From: Agaricus subrufescens
Lineage: Eukaryota; Basidiomycota; Agaricomycetes; Agaricales; Agaricaceae
Direction: 5' to 3'
Length of the DNA: 64,000 bases
NCBI GenBank assembly: GCA_029945375.1
Contig: CM057065.1
Span: 1,612,001-1,676,000 of the forward strand
The notes beneath the pieces were generated by a model. That model worked only from the letters and a program-made list of their open reading frames with translations, was not told the origin of the DNA and did no database searches. The position numbers and the translations under genes are program-made. Below are positions 12,165-23,611 of the stretch, in pieces (position 1 is the stretch's first letter; each line of letters begins with the position of its first letter).

Positions 12165-13830
12165 ATGTCTCAACCAGCCTCGTGCGTACTGCTGCGCTCG
12201 CCGTCGCTGCCCCCGCTGACGCCCCCGCACAGATCCTCCAGCAGCACCCCCCACGACTCCGCCTGGAAATCCGGCCTGCGCCCCCCGCCAAAGGACCTCC
12301 GCCCCCAGACAGAGGATGTCACCGCCACCAAGGGCCTCGAGTTCGAGGACATGGACATCCGCCGCGAGCTCCTCATGGGCATCTTCGAGGCCGGCTTCGA
12401 AAAGCCCTCCCCCATCCAGGAAGAAGCCATCCCCTTTGCCCTCACCAAACGCGACATCCTCGCCCGTGCCAAAAACGGCACCGGAAAAACCGCCGCCTTC
12501 GTCATCCCCTCCCTCCAGCAGATCGACATCAGCAAACCCAAGATCCAGGCCCTCCTCCTCGTCCCCACCCGAGAGCTCGCTCTCCAGACTTCCCAGGTTT
12601 GCAAAACACTAGGCAAACACATGGGCCTCCAGGTCATGGTTACCACCGGTGGTACCACCCTCAAAGACGATATCCTGCGTCTCTCAGAGACCGTCCATGT
12701 TCTCGTCGGCACCCCTGGCCGTATCCTAGATCTCGCCGGCAAGAGTGTGGCCGATCTCAGCGAATGCCCTGTATTCGTCATGGATGAGGCGGATAAACTC
12801 CTCTCTCCCGAGTTTGCCCCTGTGATGGAGCAGCTCTTGTCGTATCTGCCCACCGACCGCCAGGTCATGCTCTTCAGCGCAACCTTCCCCATGATCGTCA
12901 AGACATTCAAGGTGACTATTTTTTTTACTTCTTTGATCCGGCTCCTGCGGCAGGCACTGATGGTGATGCTCAGGACAAGCATATGCGATCCCCTTACGAA
13001 ATTAACCTCATGGACGAGCTTACTCTTCGAGGTGTCACCCAATACTATGCCTATGTCGAAGAGCGGCAAAAGGTCCATTGTCTAAATACGCTTTTCTCCA
13101 AAGTAATGTTCATCGTTCCCCTCTGTTGATCAATCTCCTGATCCAATGCATACAGCTTCAAATTAATCAATCCATCATCTTCTGCAACTCTACCAATCGT
13201 GTCGAACTGCTTGCAAAAAAGGTCACCGAGCTTGGTTATTCCTGCTTCTACTCGCATGCCAAAATGCTTCAATCTCATCGTAATCGCGTCTTCCATGATT
13301 TCCGCAATGGCGTTTGTCGCAATCTCGTCTGCTCCGACCTCCTCACGCGCGGTATTGATATCCAAGCTGTCAACGTGGTGATCAACTTTGACTTCCCAAA
13401 GAATAGTGAAACGTATCTTCACCGTATCGGTCGTTCCGGTCGATTCGGTCATCTCGGGTTGGCGATCAACTTGGTTACCTATGAGGACAGATTCAACCTG
13501 TACAAGATTGAACAGGAGCTGGGGACTGAGATCCAGCCCATCCCGCAAACAATTGACCGAACTCTATATGTCGCGCCTGGTACTACTGAAGAACAACACC
13601 AGAAGCCACAACCTCAATCCCAGCAACCCCAGCAGAGAATTGCACCCGCACCCTCTCCTTCTCCCGCAGCTGCTGCGGCTCAGCGAGCCGGACAGACCAT
13701 CTCCCCGGCCCCTCAACAACCAGCCTTTAACGGGCAGGGTCCTGCGAGACCGAATGGCGGCCTACCCCCTCAGGCACAACAGATGCGCGGACAGCCTTCG
13801 TATCGTGGAGGTGTGCCCGTTGGTCGGTGA
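12165..13830 (+). CDS. DHH1: DEAD-box RNA helicase of the Dhh1/DDX6 family
   Basis: Cytoplasmic P-body helicase that promotes mRNA decapping and translational repression. Likely exons are 12165-12181, 12233-12911, 12974-13102 and 13156-13830, giving 499 residues, close to yeast Dhh1. The first intron (51 nt) keeps the frame, so retention cannot be excluded, but its splice sites (gtgcgt, cacag) are good. Visible motifs in order: Q motif ([12 protein letters not shown]), AKNGTGKT (the form seen in this subfamily), [16 protein letters not shown] in [12 protein letters not shown] in [17 protein letters not shown] and [10 protein letters not shown]. The two RecA-like lobes are followed by a Q/P-rich tail of about 100 residues ending in RGGVPVGR. 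Codon use is strongly C-biased in exon 2, suggesting high expression. Open frames on the opposite strand here are shadows. Confidence 0.95.
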
Positions 13831-14593
13831 ACGGAGGAAGCTGTGCACACCACTCTCTTTCGCTTTGGGTTCTCGAGGCGGATACACTATGACAACGCAA
13901 CTAGACTCACGCACTCGATTCTTAGACTACTTTTTATCCCCAATAATGACCCATATCGCCCATACCAACCCATCGCCCATCATTACGCTCCTAGCAAGTG
14001 GACGTTTCGACGATACATGATATACCTGCCCTCAATTGTCTCTGATCTCGAACTCTTCTCTTCTCGTCATTTTCTCCGCGTCTTCTCACGTCTCAAGCAA
14101 ATTTTCAAAGTGGCGAAGCTGTATTTATCAAGTCGTCTGTGTCCTGTATCGTCAACATTTCCCTTTTTTCCCCCTCTCCCCTCAGTATCCGTTCGTTTCG
14201 ATCCGCTTGCTTATGGGCTTTTTACATGAATCTGTCTCGGCTTTGGCTCTTGTCTCGTGTATATCTACGTTTTACCCCACCTCCCTCTCTCATCGACGTC
14301 CAATTGGTGTCTGTTAGTTTATCGAGTGCAATTAGCGTATTTCTCCCCGTTATTGTCTCTTTCTTCTCTCCTTCTGTGATGGTTTTGGGCTTTGACTTTT
14401 GTTACGAGTTGTTTTGGGGAATAGCTGTAGGCGTGTGTGTAGTTGTAGTTTTTGTTTTGTTGCGGGCGGTGTGCGCGTTTTGTTGCGAGGACGACGTCGT
14501 GGATAGTTGGGGTCAATAGACTGTTGCGACGCTTATCTCCATACACGGCAGTGCGATCTTCACGTGACTGGCGCTCTTTGACTGTCAACCTAT
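13831..14593. other. Interval between DHH1 and the GT32 gene
   Basis: About 760 bp with no recognisable gene. It is pyrimidine-rich on the plus strand from 14030 to 14380. The open frames in it have no domain and skewed composition. The left part is probably the long 3' UTR of DHH1, the right part the promoter of the glycosyltransferase gene. Confidence 0.5.
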
Positions 14594-15954
14594 ATGCGCC
14601 CTAGGTTGCGCTCTTTCAGAACGATGAATTCACGCAGCCGCCGGTCGTCCTGTCTATCTCTACTCTCATCCCCGCGCAGCCTGTTCTTCAAACTCATCCT
14701 CCCATTAGCCCTCCTCTCCGTATTCTGTTTCATGTATTTATATGAACTGCATATCGAGCTTGCGGTACATAATAAAGCTTGGATTCAAGAAGAGATCTAT
14801 GACAGTGTTGAGAATATGAAGGCTAGCAGGTGTTTTGAGGAGGGGAGGGTGAGTGAGATGTATAATGTGACGAGGTTTTTGTATGGGGAGAAGAGGAATG
14901 AGGTACAGGCGGGGTTGGAGATGAGGTTTGGGATGGATTGTTATGATTTTGCTGGGACTGTTCAATCGAGATCGTCGTCGTCGAATTTGACGAAAGAGGG
15001 AGAAGGGGAAGGGGAAGGGAAAGATGAGATGACGATGTTTCATACATACTGGCGTGTCGATTTGGCGCCTTTTGGTCCTCGACAAGAATGGATGCTCAAA
15101 AGCTTTCTCTCAACTCAAAACCTATCCAAAACCCAACTTATACTTTGGTCTAATGGTGACTTGACTTCGAACAAGATTTTACAATCTTATATCCAACGGT
15201 ACCCTAATAATTTTTCGTTGAGGGTTGTGGATGTGGGGCAATTGGCGAGGGGGACGGGGGTGGAGGGGAATGGGATGGTGTTGGGTTTGAATGATGAGAA
15301 GGCGTGGTTGGATGGGGATTTGATCAGGTTGTTGTTGTTGTGGAATTATGGTGGTGTTTGGGTGGATATGGATTCGCTTTTGACGAGGGATTTGGAACCG
15401 TTGTTTGAACATGAGTTTGTTACGCAGTGGGATTGTTATGGTACGTCCCCCAGTCCCCCATTTCCACTCAAAACCAAATCTTACCAAACTGGATAGATAA
15501 AGCTTATTCTCCATTCAACGGTGCTCTACTCCGATTCCGCCAACACTCACCATACCTCTGCGAAGCCTTCCACATAATCTCACATTCGCCCAAACCTCCC
15601 CGTCCAGGATCAACAGACTGGGGATCCCTCCTCTACCTCAAACTCTGGCGAACCCTCATCTCCAAAAACATCCCTCCCTTCAAAGTCCTCCCATTCTGCT
15701 TCAACGACGGGAGATCCTGCAGACTCGACAACAGATTACCAGACCCCTTCGTCCCGGATCGGAAAGATTTGAAATGGACTATGGGATTGGATGTGAAGGA
15801 GAATGGGGGTTTGGATAGAGTTTTGGGTAAGGTGTTTGCGGTGCATTTGCATAATCAGTGGGAGAAGGAGTTTCCGGTTGGTGGGTGGGTGGAGAGATTG
15901 TTGTTGAAGCGGTATGAGAGGTCTTTGGCGATGAAGAAATCGGATATGTCGTGA
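14594..15954 (+). CDS. Family 32 (Och1-like) glycosyltransferase, type II membrane protein
   Basis: Two exons (14594-15440 and 15497-15954) encode about 434 residues. A basic N-terminal tail precedes one membrane segment (LFFKLILPLALLSVFCFMYL, about residues 34-53), so the protein is probably a Golgi type II enzyme. The catalytic signature is LLLWNYGGVWVDMDSLLTRD with the DxD (DMD) that binds the nucleotide-sugar metal ion. After the intron, AYSPFNGALLRF and FHIISHSPKPPRPGSTDWGS continue the fold seen in GT32 proteins with a DXD sugar-binding domain. The likely reaction is transfer of a sugar from a nucleotide-sugar to a glycan; donor and acceptor cannot be told from sequence. A second in-frame ATG at 14624 has better context (acgatga) and would shorten the protein by ten residues. 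Confidence 0.8.
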
Positions 15955-16134
15955 TGTTTCGTTGTCCTCGTCGAATGTTGTTTTTTTTTCTAATGCTGTC
16001 TTTTATACCGCCTTAATATTTAATGCCTTTGGTTTATGTTTTGTAGATAGGTGCAAAATTCTAATCGATGTATGCATAATACTTATTGTGAGTGTGAGGT
16101 GAATGACAACCTAGCACGTACTATGCCATGTGCA

Positions 16135-19069
16135 TCAACTATCTTCTACCTCATCAACATCCCTCCGTGTTTTCCGACTTCCATTAGGATTTTTAGATCC
16201 ATCACGCGATGCCTTTTGTTTCACTTTTCTTTTTTTCAGTACTAATTCACTTCCAGCTTCTGCCTTCTTAAGACCCAATAGTACTTCATGAGCTACAGCC
16301 GACACGTCAAAAGCAAATTACCACAAATGCCAGCAAGAATAACATACTTTCTCCGGATAATAGGTCGTCTACAATGGGTCGGCTACCGGAAGTGATATAG
16401 CGCGTCGATATACCCCTTGCGATGAGAGGTTGCGCAAGCATGTCTTTTAATTGAGCTTTGAGTGCAAAAGTCTTTGATTCCTCGGCTTTTCGTTGCCGGC
16501 CGGTTGGTTGGTCCGCGTCTGATTCACTATAAGAAAGAAGGGGTACGTGGTTTTAGTTGGGAATAGAGCTCGTAAAAGAATGAAAATCGAGGTTGTAGTA
16601 GGGGGGTATAGATGAGTGGGGAAACAAGTAACTCACCTCGCATAGTCCGAATCTAGATCTACGCCCAACACCTCAGCAGTTTCTTTCACCCAATTTTTCT
16701 CATAATTGTTTTTCTGAACCCGGTGTTGCCGCTGTTCAATCTGTCTCGCAAGTTGCACCCGTTCTTTAAGCTTGTCTAGTAAATTGAGTTCGACAGAAAG
16801 CTCAGGAATATCGCTTTCATCTATACCGAGCCATGTAATCTCAGTCAATGAAAGATTAACATTCAAAGAAAACGAACAAACCTCGGGACAAGCTACCCAT
16901 TAGTGCTTTGACCACCCTCCGCTCATCAGGTCCGATCACCAGCATACTGAATCCCTTGTTCATCGCACGTGCGGTACGCCCACTGCGATGAATATATGTA
17001 TCCGCTGTGCGAGGTATCTGAAAATGAACGACGTGATCCACGGCGGGGATATCAAGACCTCGAGCAGCAATATCGGTAGCCAAGAGTACCGAGTTTGGCG
17101 TCGACTTGAAGCTGTCACATCACACTGAGTAAAATGCATACTTGGTAAGAGTCGTTGGCATGACTGAACTGACCGATCAAGATTCTTTAGTCTCTGTCGT
17201 TGTTCGAGTTGTGAGTGCAGGGGGTAGACTTTTATCGACAGGAGGTCAAGAAGCGGCATTAAACGCCTGACACCGTCGATGGAAGATAAGAAAACTAGCG
17301 AGCGGCCCGGGTGCCTGAGGAGGAAATAATAGAGATACATATCCTGTTGGAGCCCATATTTAATGAGAGAGGTTTATGATGATGAAAGTTGCTCATTACC
17401 TTGTCATTCGTCAGGCATTCGATTTTGGCTTCTTGGAGAGTAGATACGATTTTACCCTCAGGACTAAGATCAATAATCTCAGGCTCGGGATCTCGGAAAT
17501 CCAGTCGTAACAAGAGGTCGTCTGACAGATTTGGGTTCTTCTGAGTACTGTATCCGCACATTATTTGTATGAGAATCATACCTAAGGTTGAAGCGGGTTT
17601 GTCGTTCTTGCCTTTACGTTTTCTATTCTCTTTGGGTCGCCAACGCTTTTTCAAATTACGTTGAAGATCCTTGCTGAGAGTAGCTGATAGCACAAAGGTT
17701 TGCAAATCCTGCGAAGTATTAGGTCCCGCCTCGATCGCATCGGTGTCTTTGGCTTCGTATTCGACTGGGATTTCGTCATCTCTCCATACATCCTATTAGA
17801 TAGCGAAACGGAACTTGGAGGTTTAAACTTACCTGTTTTCGCGGAGCGTCAGACGAAGAATATTTTCCAGTTCAGCGAAATGGCCACTCTCAATCATACG
17901 ATCGGCTTCGTCAAGAACAAGGAAACGAAGGTTCCTCATTTCTTGAGCTAGATTGTCGTCCTTTAACAACCCCGTCAATACTGAAAAATCGTGAACCCTT
18001 TACAGAACGAAATTCACCTCTCCCATTATATCCCATAGCCGACCCGGCGTAGCTACAAGGACGTCAACACCTCTGTCGATGATCCTACGTTGCTTTTGGC
18101 TCGACATTCCACCCACAATCGCCGCTACACTAACTTGAGGTGGACGCTTTTTAACCGAGAAACTTGGCGCTGCTTTTTTCCCTTTTCCTTTCTGATTCTT
18201 CGTAGGGCGGTCGTTGCTTTTATCGTCAAGTGACAGATCTCCATCCTGATTTGCTGAATTGTCAGGTTCAGTAGGATTTAGGCATTCGTTGAGGTGTGAT
18301 GAAACTTGTAGTGCGAGTTCACGAGTAGGAGCAAGAATTAAAGCTCTTACAGGCCGTCGTTTATTTGGAGGTGGTGGAGGTTGGGATAGAAGATAGTGGA
18401 GAATCGGGATGCCGTAAGCTAATGTTTTACCGGATCCCTGTAGAAATTGTGAGTGTTGGCCAAACGGTCAAATGCAAGACGAACTGTTTGGGCTACACCA
18501 ACAATATCCTTGCCTCTGAATGCGACTGGGATAGCGGCAGCCTGAATGGAAGTTGGGCTCTTGAAACCCTTCTTGTGAAGTACATGTAGCAACTGTGAAT
18601 GTAACGAGTACGAAGCCCATTCTGGTAGGAGCGTTGCTGAGAGAAGTATGAGATCGGAAAATAGCTAGATCTTCATCGTTCCTCACAGTCAAAGGGTAAC
18701 GTTTGGGGTAAAGACACGTCTGGGAGGTCGCTTTCCACGCCCTTTTCATCATTTTGCACTTGCTCGGTTGATTGGTTCGATTGAAGGACCTGTACAGACA
18801 GTTATCTCATGGTTCTCATCTGCATCGAGACAACTCACATTGAACTTGGCAACTTTACCACCCTCCGTCATCTCATATACAACTTCCACACCCTCCACTT
18901 CTTCTAGTTCGAGAATGCCATCGTCTCCACTAAGACCAGTCTCTAGAGGACGCCGGCTTGTCTTCCAAGGTAATTCTTCGACGCTTAGTTGAATTTTTGA
19001 CTTTTTCCGTGGACCAAGTCCTGTACTTTTCTTTCGTTTTAGGCCCTTGTGTTTCTCTAGTAGGCCCAT
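16135..19069 (-). CDS. MAK5: DEAD-box helicase of 60S ribosome biogenesis (Mak5/DDX24)
   Basis: Nucleolar ATP-dependent RNA helicase of large-subunit assembly. About twelve exons run leftwards. The N-terminus carries a basic stretch (GLGPRKKSK), then the Mak5 hallmark [11 protein letters not shown]...[18 protein letters not shown]. Helicase motifs in order: [26 protein letters not shown] (split by an intron), [44 protein letters not shown] and HRSGRTAR. A long charged insertion lies between motifs Ia and Ib, as expected in the family. The C-terminal exons give [20 protein letters not shown], conserved in Mak5, and end in a basic tail with stop at 16135-16137. The start at 19069 ([13 protein letters not shown]) is chosen over 19096, which would add nine residues. 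One 34-nt segment near 17540-17580 stays in frame but reads unlike the family and may be a missed intron. Confidence 0.9.
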
Positions 19070-19905
19070 GCCTGCTGGATAAGGGGGATGGATCACAAAA
19101 ATATTGATCAGAATGTCAGAAATGCCGACCCGCTGCCTGATATTCCCACGGATTTGATCTAAGTACTTTTGAAACTGATTTCGACACTGTAAATTGTATA
19201 TCGTCGAGCTACTTGTATGTTACTGGGCCCACCAATATCAAGTACTCACCCTGAATCTTCCTCCTCTCTGCTAGACTAATGAATTTGCGGATACAGATGT
19301 GATGATCAGGTATTCAATGCTCAACTGACTTGTGGATTGAATTCAACCAGGTACCGAACATATCAAATTCATCCAGCCTTGCAGACTGTTTTTGTAATGG
19401 GTCGCCAATGGGCGTGGGTCTATGCTACTTACCAATTGAATATTTTAAAACGTGTCGCCTGCTTGAATTCACCGGCAGCGGGTTCGCCTCGTTTCACATA
19501 GGCCAAAGCTCCTCCTATTTCTTGTCTCTGCGAACACAACTAAAGTGCATCAGCTCCTATTAAATCTATATCAATTTCGCTTATTCATAGCTCGGGGGAA
19601 CAGGGGCAGCGTACACAAAATCACAAACTTGGTAGTTCACCGTTCTCCTACATAAGGCATGCCTCCCTCCTATGGTTACCGTGCGGCATTCCCGTATCTT
19701 CAGAGCCAGCTTCACCTTTAGTATCGCTGAAGTCGCAAATCATGAGTAATCCATTTGTTTGTTATTCCACATCTATCAAATGGACAGCTGTATTGACCTA
19801 TCGATTATAGGAAATTCCCAAAAGAAGCGGGGACGAAGCCAGCGTCCGTGGCATCCACAGACATAGTTTATTTTTTACTTATAGCGACTTGATTTTTAGC
19901 ACAAG
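19070..19905. other. Divergent promoter interval with possible 5' exon
   Basis: About 835 bp between MAK5 (minus) and the methyltransferase (plus). No independent gene was seen. An acceptor-like tttttag lies just 5' of the methyltransferase ATG used here. A short open stretch starts at the ATG at 19659 (MPPSYGYRAAFPYLQSQ), so a 5' UTR intron or an extra N-terminal exon may exist in this interval. Confidence 0.4.
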
Positions 19906-21072
19906 ATGTGGATTTACACTGCAGGAGGATTATACCCTACAGAGGTTAAAGAAGCGGTCGATCAGTACATGGCGAGTGCCAAAAACCCGGTGATTCTGGA
20001 CGTTGGTTGTGGCCCGGCTCTTTGGTAAGTAGAATCTAAATGTGTGTGATTGGTTTTCGGTGATAGAGAAATTGTAGGTCTGCCGAAATAGCGGAATACT
20101 TTCCTTCAGCTCAGGTGATCGGACTTGATGCAACGTCTCCAGATGAAAGGTATCAACAACATCGCTTAACTTGAGCCTTAGAAATTAACATGCAGGTGAT
20201 TTAGGCCTCTCCCTTCCAATTTCAGGTTTGAATTCCCGGCAATGGCTACGGGATCGTTCTAAAATTTGAACTTAGTTTCAAGAAGCATGATTTTACCACT
20301 GGAATTCCCTCTGAGTTCAAGGCCAACAGTTTGGATATCGTACATTGTCGGATGGTTTTGCAGCATGTAAGTTTTCTATATTATACTTCGGGCTCCTCAC
20401 GTTTTGAGCTCGAACAATGCAGCTTAAGGATGCTCAAGCAGTTCTGGACTCCATAGTCAAATGCTTGAAACCGGGTCAGTGAACTTTACTTAGGAATGCT
20501 CAAACTACGAGCATATGGACTTACAACACTGGATCCCAGGAGGTTTCTTGTTCATCGTAGAGGGAAGCATGGAAGGATCCTACGATGAACATAAGAATTT
20601 TGTTGAACCATTTGTCTATGATCCTTCCTTGAGTATTGAAGAAAACTTGAATAACCCAAAGAAATTATCTTGGCATTCGGGCTTTCTGCGTGCTCTCGGC
20701 TTGACTGTCCGTCCACCTACGTATCAGCCGCCTCGGGTGTTACTTCAACGTTTGAAGACAGTGAAGGAGATCACGACGAAAGACTGTTGGGCACCCATCC
20801 ATTGGGAAGGCGAGAATTTGGAACATGGAAAAGAGTTGGAGCAAGTGGGACTCATAAATGTCAAGGTGAGCTTTTGTATCTCTGCGCGGATGAAACATGC
20901 TATTGATTGGTAAAAATAGCGCATCTATGGGGTTGCTTCGTTTTTGTTGCCGAAGTCAAATATCCCAGCGGAAATTGCGAATGCTCTCATTGAGCGTGGA
21001 TCACAAGAAGCCAGCGCCAGGAAAACATACCTCCATGGTAGCTACATTGTTGCCAGAAAGTCTGTAGTGTAG
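19906..21072 (+). CDS. SAM-dependent methyltransferase (class I, methyltransferase-domain family)
   Basis: Seven exons (19906-20024, 20078-20149, 20205-20225, 20276-20366, 20423-20474, 20540-20865, 20920-21072) give 277 residues in one frame. Motif I is VILDVGCGPALWSAEIAEYF (SAM-binding GxG loop), followed by AQVIGLDATSPDE with the acidic residue that binds the ribose. Then come HDFTTGIPSEFKANSLDIVHCRMVLQH (motif II/post II region) and CLKPGGFLFIVEGS (motif III). The C-terminal half (WHSGFLRALGL, PPRVLLQRL) is probably the substrate-binding part. Exon 3 is only 21 nt and supplies RPLPSNF; it is needed to keep the frame and the conserved spacing. The substrate is unknown. The protein could be slightly longer if a further 5' exon exists; the ATG used here stands six nt after an acceptor-like site. 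Confidence 0.75.
20205..20225 (+). other. 21-nt microexon of the methyltransferase gene
   Basis: Bounded by ttag on the left and gtttga on the right, with introns of 55 and 50 nt. Including it joins DATSPDE to RPLPSNFSFKKHDF without a stop; reading through either flanking intron introduces stops. Evidence is frame logic and family-like sequence only. Confidence 0.6.
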
Positions 21073-21424
21073 GAAAGACTGCTCGTGGATTGTATCGAGA
21101 ATCGAATAAATATCCTCGCACTTATTAATATGCAATTGGCGGCCAGGCCGAGACGGAATCCATGAAACCCATGAACTGCACATGCTCTTTGAGTGGTATT
21201 ATAAGTGAACTCGGATCAGCGGCAGAAATTGTTAAGAAAGGCTCACTTACGACTGACTGTCACCGGCTACCATGAAGTAGTCACAACCGAAATCAGAACG
21301 AGCGCCAAAAAGAACTCTAACTTACCTCCCGCACTCAACTCAAGCTACCGGCAGTGTCCGTAAGTTTTCCGCGCCGACTTCCTACAACTTTTCCAACCTT
21401 TCTGTACGCGCTTTTGCAGCGAGC

Positions 21425-22999
21425 ATGCCTCCGTCATTTCATGATGAATTATGGGAATGGTTCAAGGGCATTGTAACCGATGATTCAGAAACTGCTTTCG
21501 CATCTGTCACGCGTTCTCTACCTCATGGGGCCCGTACCGCTGGTTCACGAAGGACGAAACATCTTGGTCCTTCTGATAAAGCTTCAAAATCTTCGAAGCA
21601 ACCTTGGCAGTCCGACTCACCCCGACCTGCTACCGAAATTCTTCCTGTCGAACTTTGGCGAAAAGTTCTTCGTTATACTCTCAGACTCGCTGGGGCGCAG
21701 TGCATAGACTTAAACGACCCTTTTAAATCCGATTACACTCAAGAGGAGTATCCACATTTCCATCCGGAATATTTCGACGACCGACACTCGTGTCGGCGCG
21801 TGTGTCACACTTTTGACACTCTCGTTACAGAAATCATGGTTGAATACATTATCGTCTTCACCGAGGAAGACCTCATCTGGCTTGTCAAAAAACTCGAAGA
21901 AGACATCTTAGCCGCCGAATACAAACGTCTAGGCGACTGGACGACTCGTATTGATTTCTGTATCTCGGGGTCTTATGACCCCGACTGGGTGCTTCGCCTT
22001 CTCACTCTTACTCCAAACCTCCTTATCTATACCACCAATACCGGGCTCGGCGAGTATCCTGAACACCCTATGAACACATCTATACTCCGAGGTCTCATCG
22101 ATTTCCATGGAAAGACTCTCAAACGTCTCGACTGTGCCGGCCTCAACGACGCACCAACCTACACTGATCTCCATTCCATCGCAAAAGGCATCACCTCCCT
22201 AACCACACTCCATCTTCGTCACCTCTACGGTCTCCCATCACCCGAATCACCTCAACCCATGCTAATCTTCCCTTCCCTAAAATCCCTCTCTCTCGGCTTC
22301 ATACCCTTCACAAAACCTCCAAACATGACAAACGAAACCTACCCACCCTTCTGGGACTTCTTCCTCAAATACTTGACGAACTCATTCCAACTCCCCAACC
22401 TCCAACGATTCGACACCGCCACATGTCCCCTCCTCCCCGATTTCCTCATCACACACGGCCACAAAATCAAAACATTCCGTACAAGCTCAAAACCTATCCC
22501 ACTATGCACAGACGACGCCTTAAAAGCATTACCCAACCTACAAACACTTCACTACATCTCATCTCCCGGCCTCCAATACCATTTCCCCCCCGATCAAACC
22601 GCACTGCAAAGGATCGCAATTCTATCCAGCATCGACCATTCCATCACCGTCCCAGAACCACATTTCCAATCCAGTATCATCAAACCCCTGGACAATATCC
22701 TAGCCAGCGTCACAAATATGAACGCCAAGAACCTCACGGAAGTACGCATCCTCGACCGAGGCGGTTTCACCGGTATATTCGAGTCATACAACCTTCTCTT
22801 CCAACACTGGCGTCGAGAATTACTCCAGACGAAAAACATCAAACTACAAAACAAATATGGAGACTTGGATTCCCGATACGCCCCATGTGAGCCGCATACC
22901 AATATTGTTCCATCAAAAAAAATTAGAAGCTACATACCTGCTTCACAGATGCCGACACAGGCCCGTCTTCCGAAAAACTACCCAGGTACTATACAGTGA
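21425..22999 (+). CDS. F-box-like protein with leucine-rich region
   Basis: A single long open frame of 524 residues. After a polar N-terminus, residues about 68-90 read ATEILPVELWRKVLRYTLRL, the F-box-like start common in expanded Agaricomycete families, followed by a Cys/His motif RRVCHTFDTLV. The central part has irregular leucine-rich stretches (LTLTPNLLIY, LTTLHLRHLYGL, FPSLKSLSLGFIPF). Such proteins are thought to present substrates to SCF ubiquitin ligases, but the partner is unknown. The 3' end is uncertain: a donor gtgagc after codon YAP near 22886 with acceptor ttcacag near 22949 would change the last 30 residues. Otherwise the frame stops at 22999. Confidence 0.7.
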   Translation: MPPSFHDELWEWFKGIVTDDSETAFASVTRSLPHGARTAGSRRTKHLGPSDKASKSSKQPWQSDSPRPATEILPVELWRKVLRYTLRLAGAQCIDLNDPFKSDYTQEEYPHFHPEYFDDRHSCRRVCHTFDTLVTEIMVEYIIVFTEEDLIWLVKKLEEDILAAEYKRLGDWTTRIDFCISGSYDPDWVLRLLTLTPNLLIYTTNTGLGEYPEHPMNTSILRGLIDFHGKTLKRLDCAGLNDAPTYTDLHSIAKGITSLTTLHLRHLYGLPSPESPQPMLIFPSLKSLSLGFIPFTKPPNMTNETYPPFWDFFLKYLTNSFQLPNLQRFDTATCPLLPDFLITHGHKIKTFRTSSKPIPLCTDDALKALPNLQTLHYISSPGLQYHFPPDQTALQRIAILSSIDHSITVPEPHFQSSIIKPLDNILASVTNMNAKNLTEVRILDRGGFTGIFESYNLLFQHWRRELLQTKNIKLQNKYGDLDSRYAPCEPHTNIVPSKKIRSYIPASQMPTQARLPKNYPGTIQ

Positions 23000-23611
23000 C
23001 TAACTTCCAGTCATCCAACAACACTCAAAACACCTCTCCTTCCGACAACATTCGGGCCGGACACCGACTTGAAAGCGAACCAACTCCTTGACCCTCAGGT
23101 TCGTGACAATCATTACGAGCTATGCAGCCCATAAACTCTTCAACAGCATCTAGTACATCATCTATTAATATTGCCCTTACAAAGTGCTCATTACTCGCCC
23201 TAGCACCAACAGCCTTAACCATCCCTTTTGGAGCGCGCCACATCTCTCATATCATGATGTCACTCAAGGGCCTAATATCCACCAGACCAAGAAAGGCCAT
23301 CCAATTCGGCTAACTATATAATAGTACATAAGCTAAATAACATTATGTTCATAATCAATAAAGTGCTTGACAGCACTCGTATGCCAAAAAAAAAGAGAAG
23401 CTCCGGTAGTGGTGTCCAAGAAATTAGACGTATAAGGCAAAACTAGTTATGAACCAAACTCAATGACAAAAAAAAGGGGAAGAAATCTACAGACAACATG
23501 AGAGGGGGACGACATATTAACGATGAATATGACTGGTATGCAAAAAGAAAAGAAATTGACGAGCTAGAAAGACGTGATAAATCTAGCACGAGTGCGAAAA
23601 CAAGATATCCC
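23000..23611. other. Convergent interval after the F-box-like gene
   Basis: About 610 bp between two convergent genes. It has A-rich runs (near 23385 and 23465), as in 3' ends, and no credible gene. Part may be 3' coding sequence of the F-box-like gene if its last intron is spliced. Confidence 0.45.

Noticed and set aside
12170..13078. 302-codon antisense frame over DHH1
   Set aside because: Shadow of a GC-biased conserved helicase exon, without any domain of its own.
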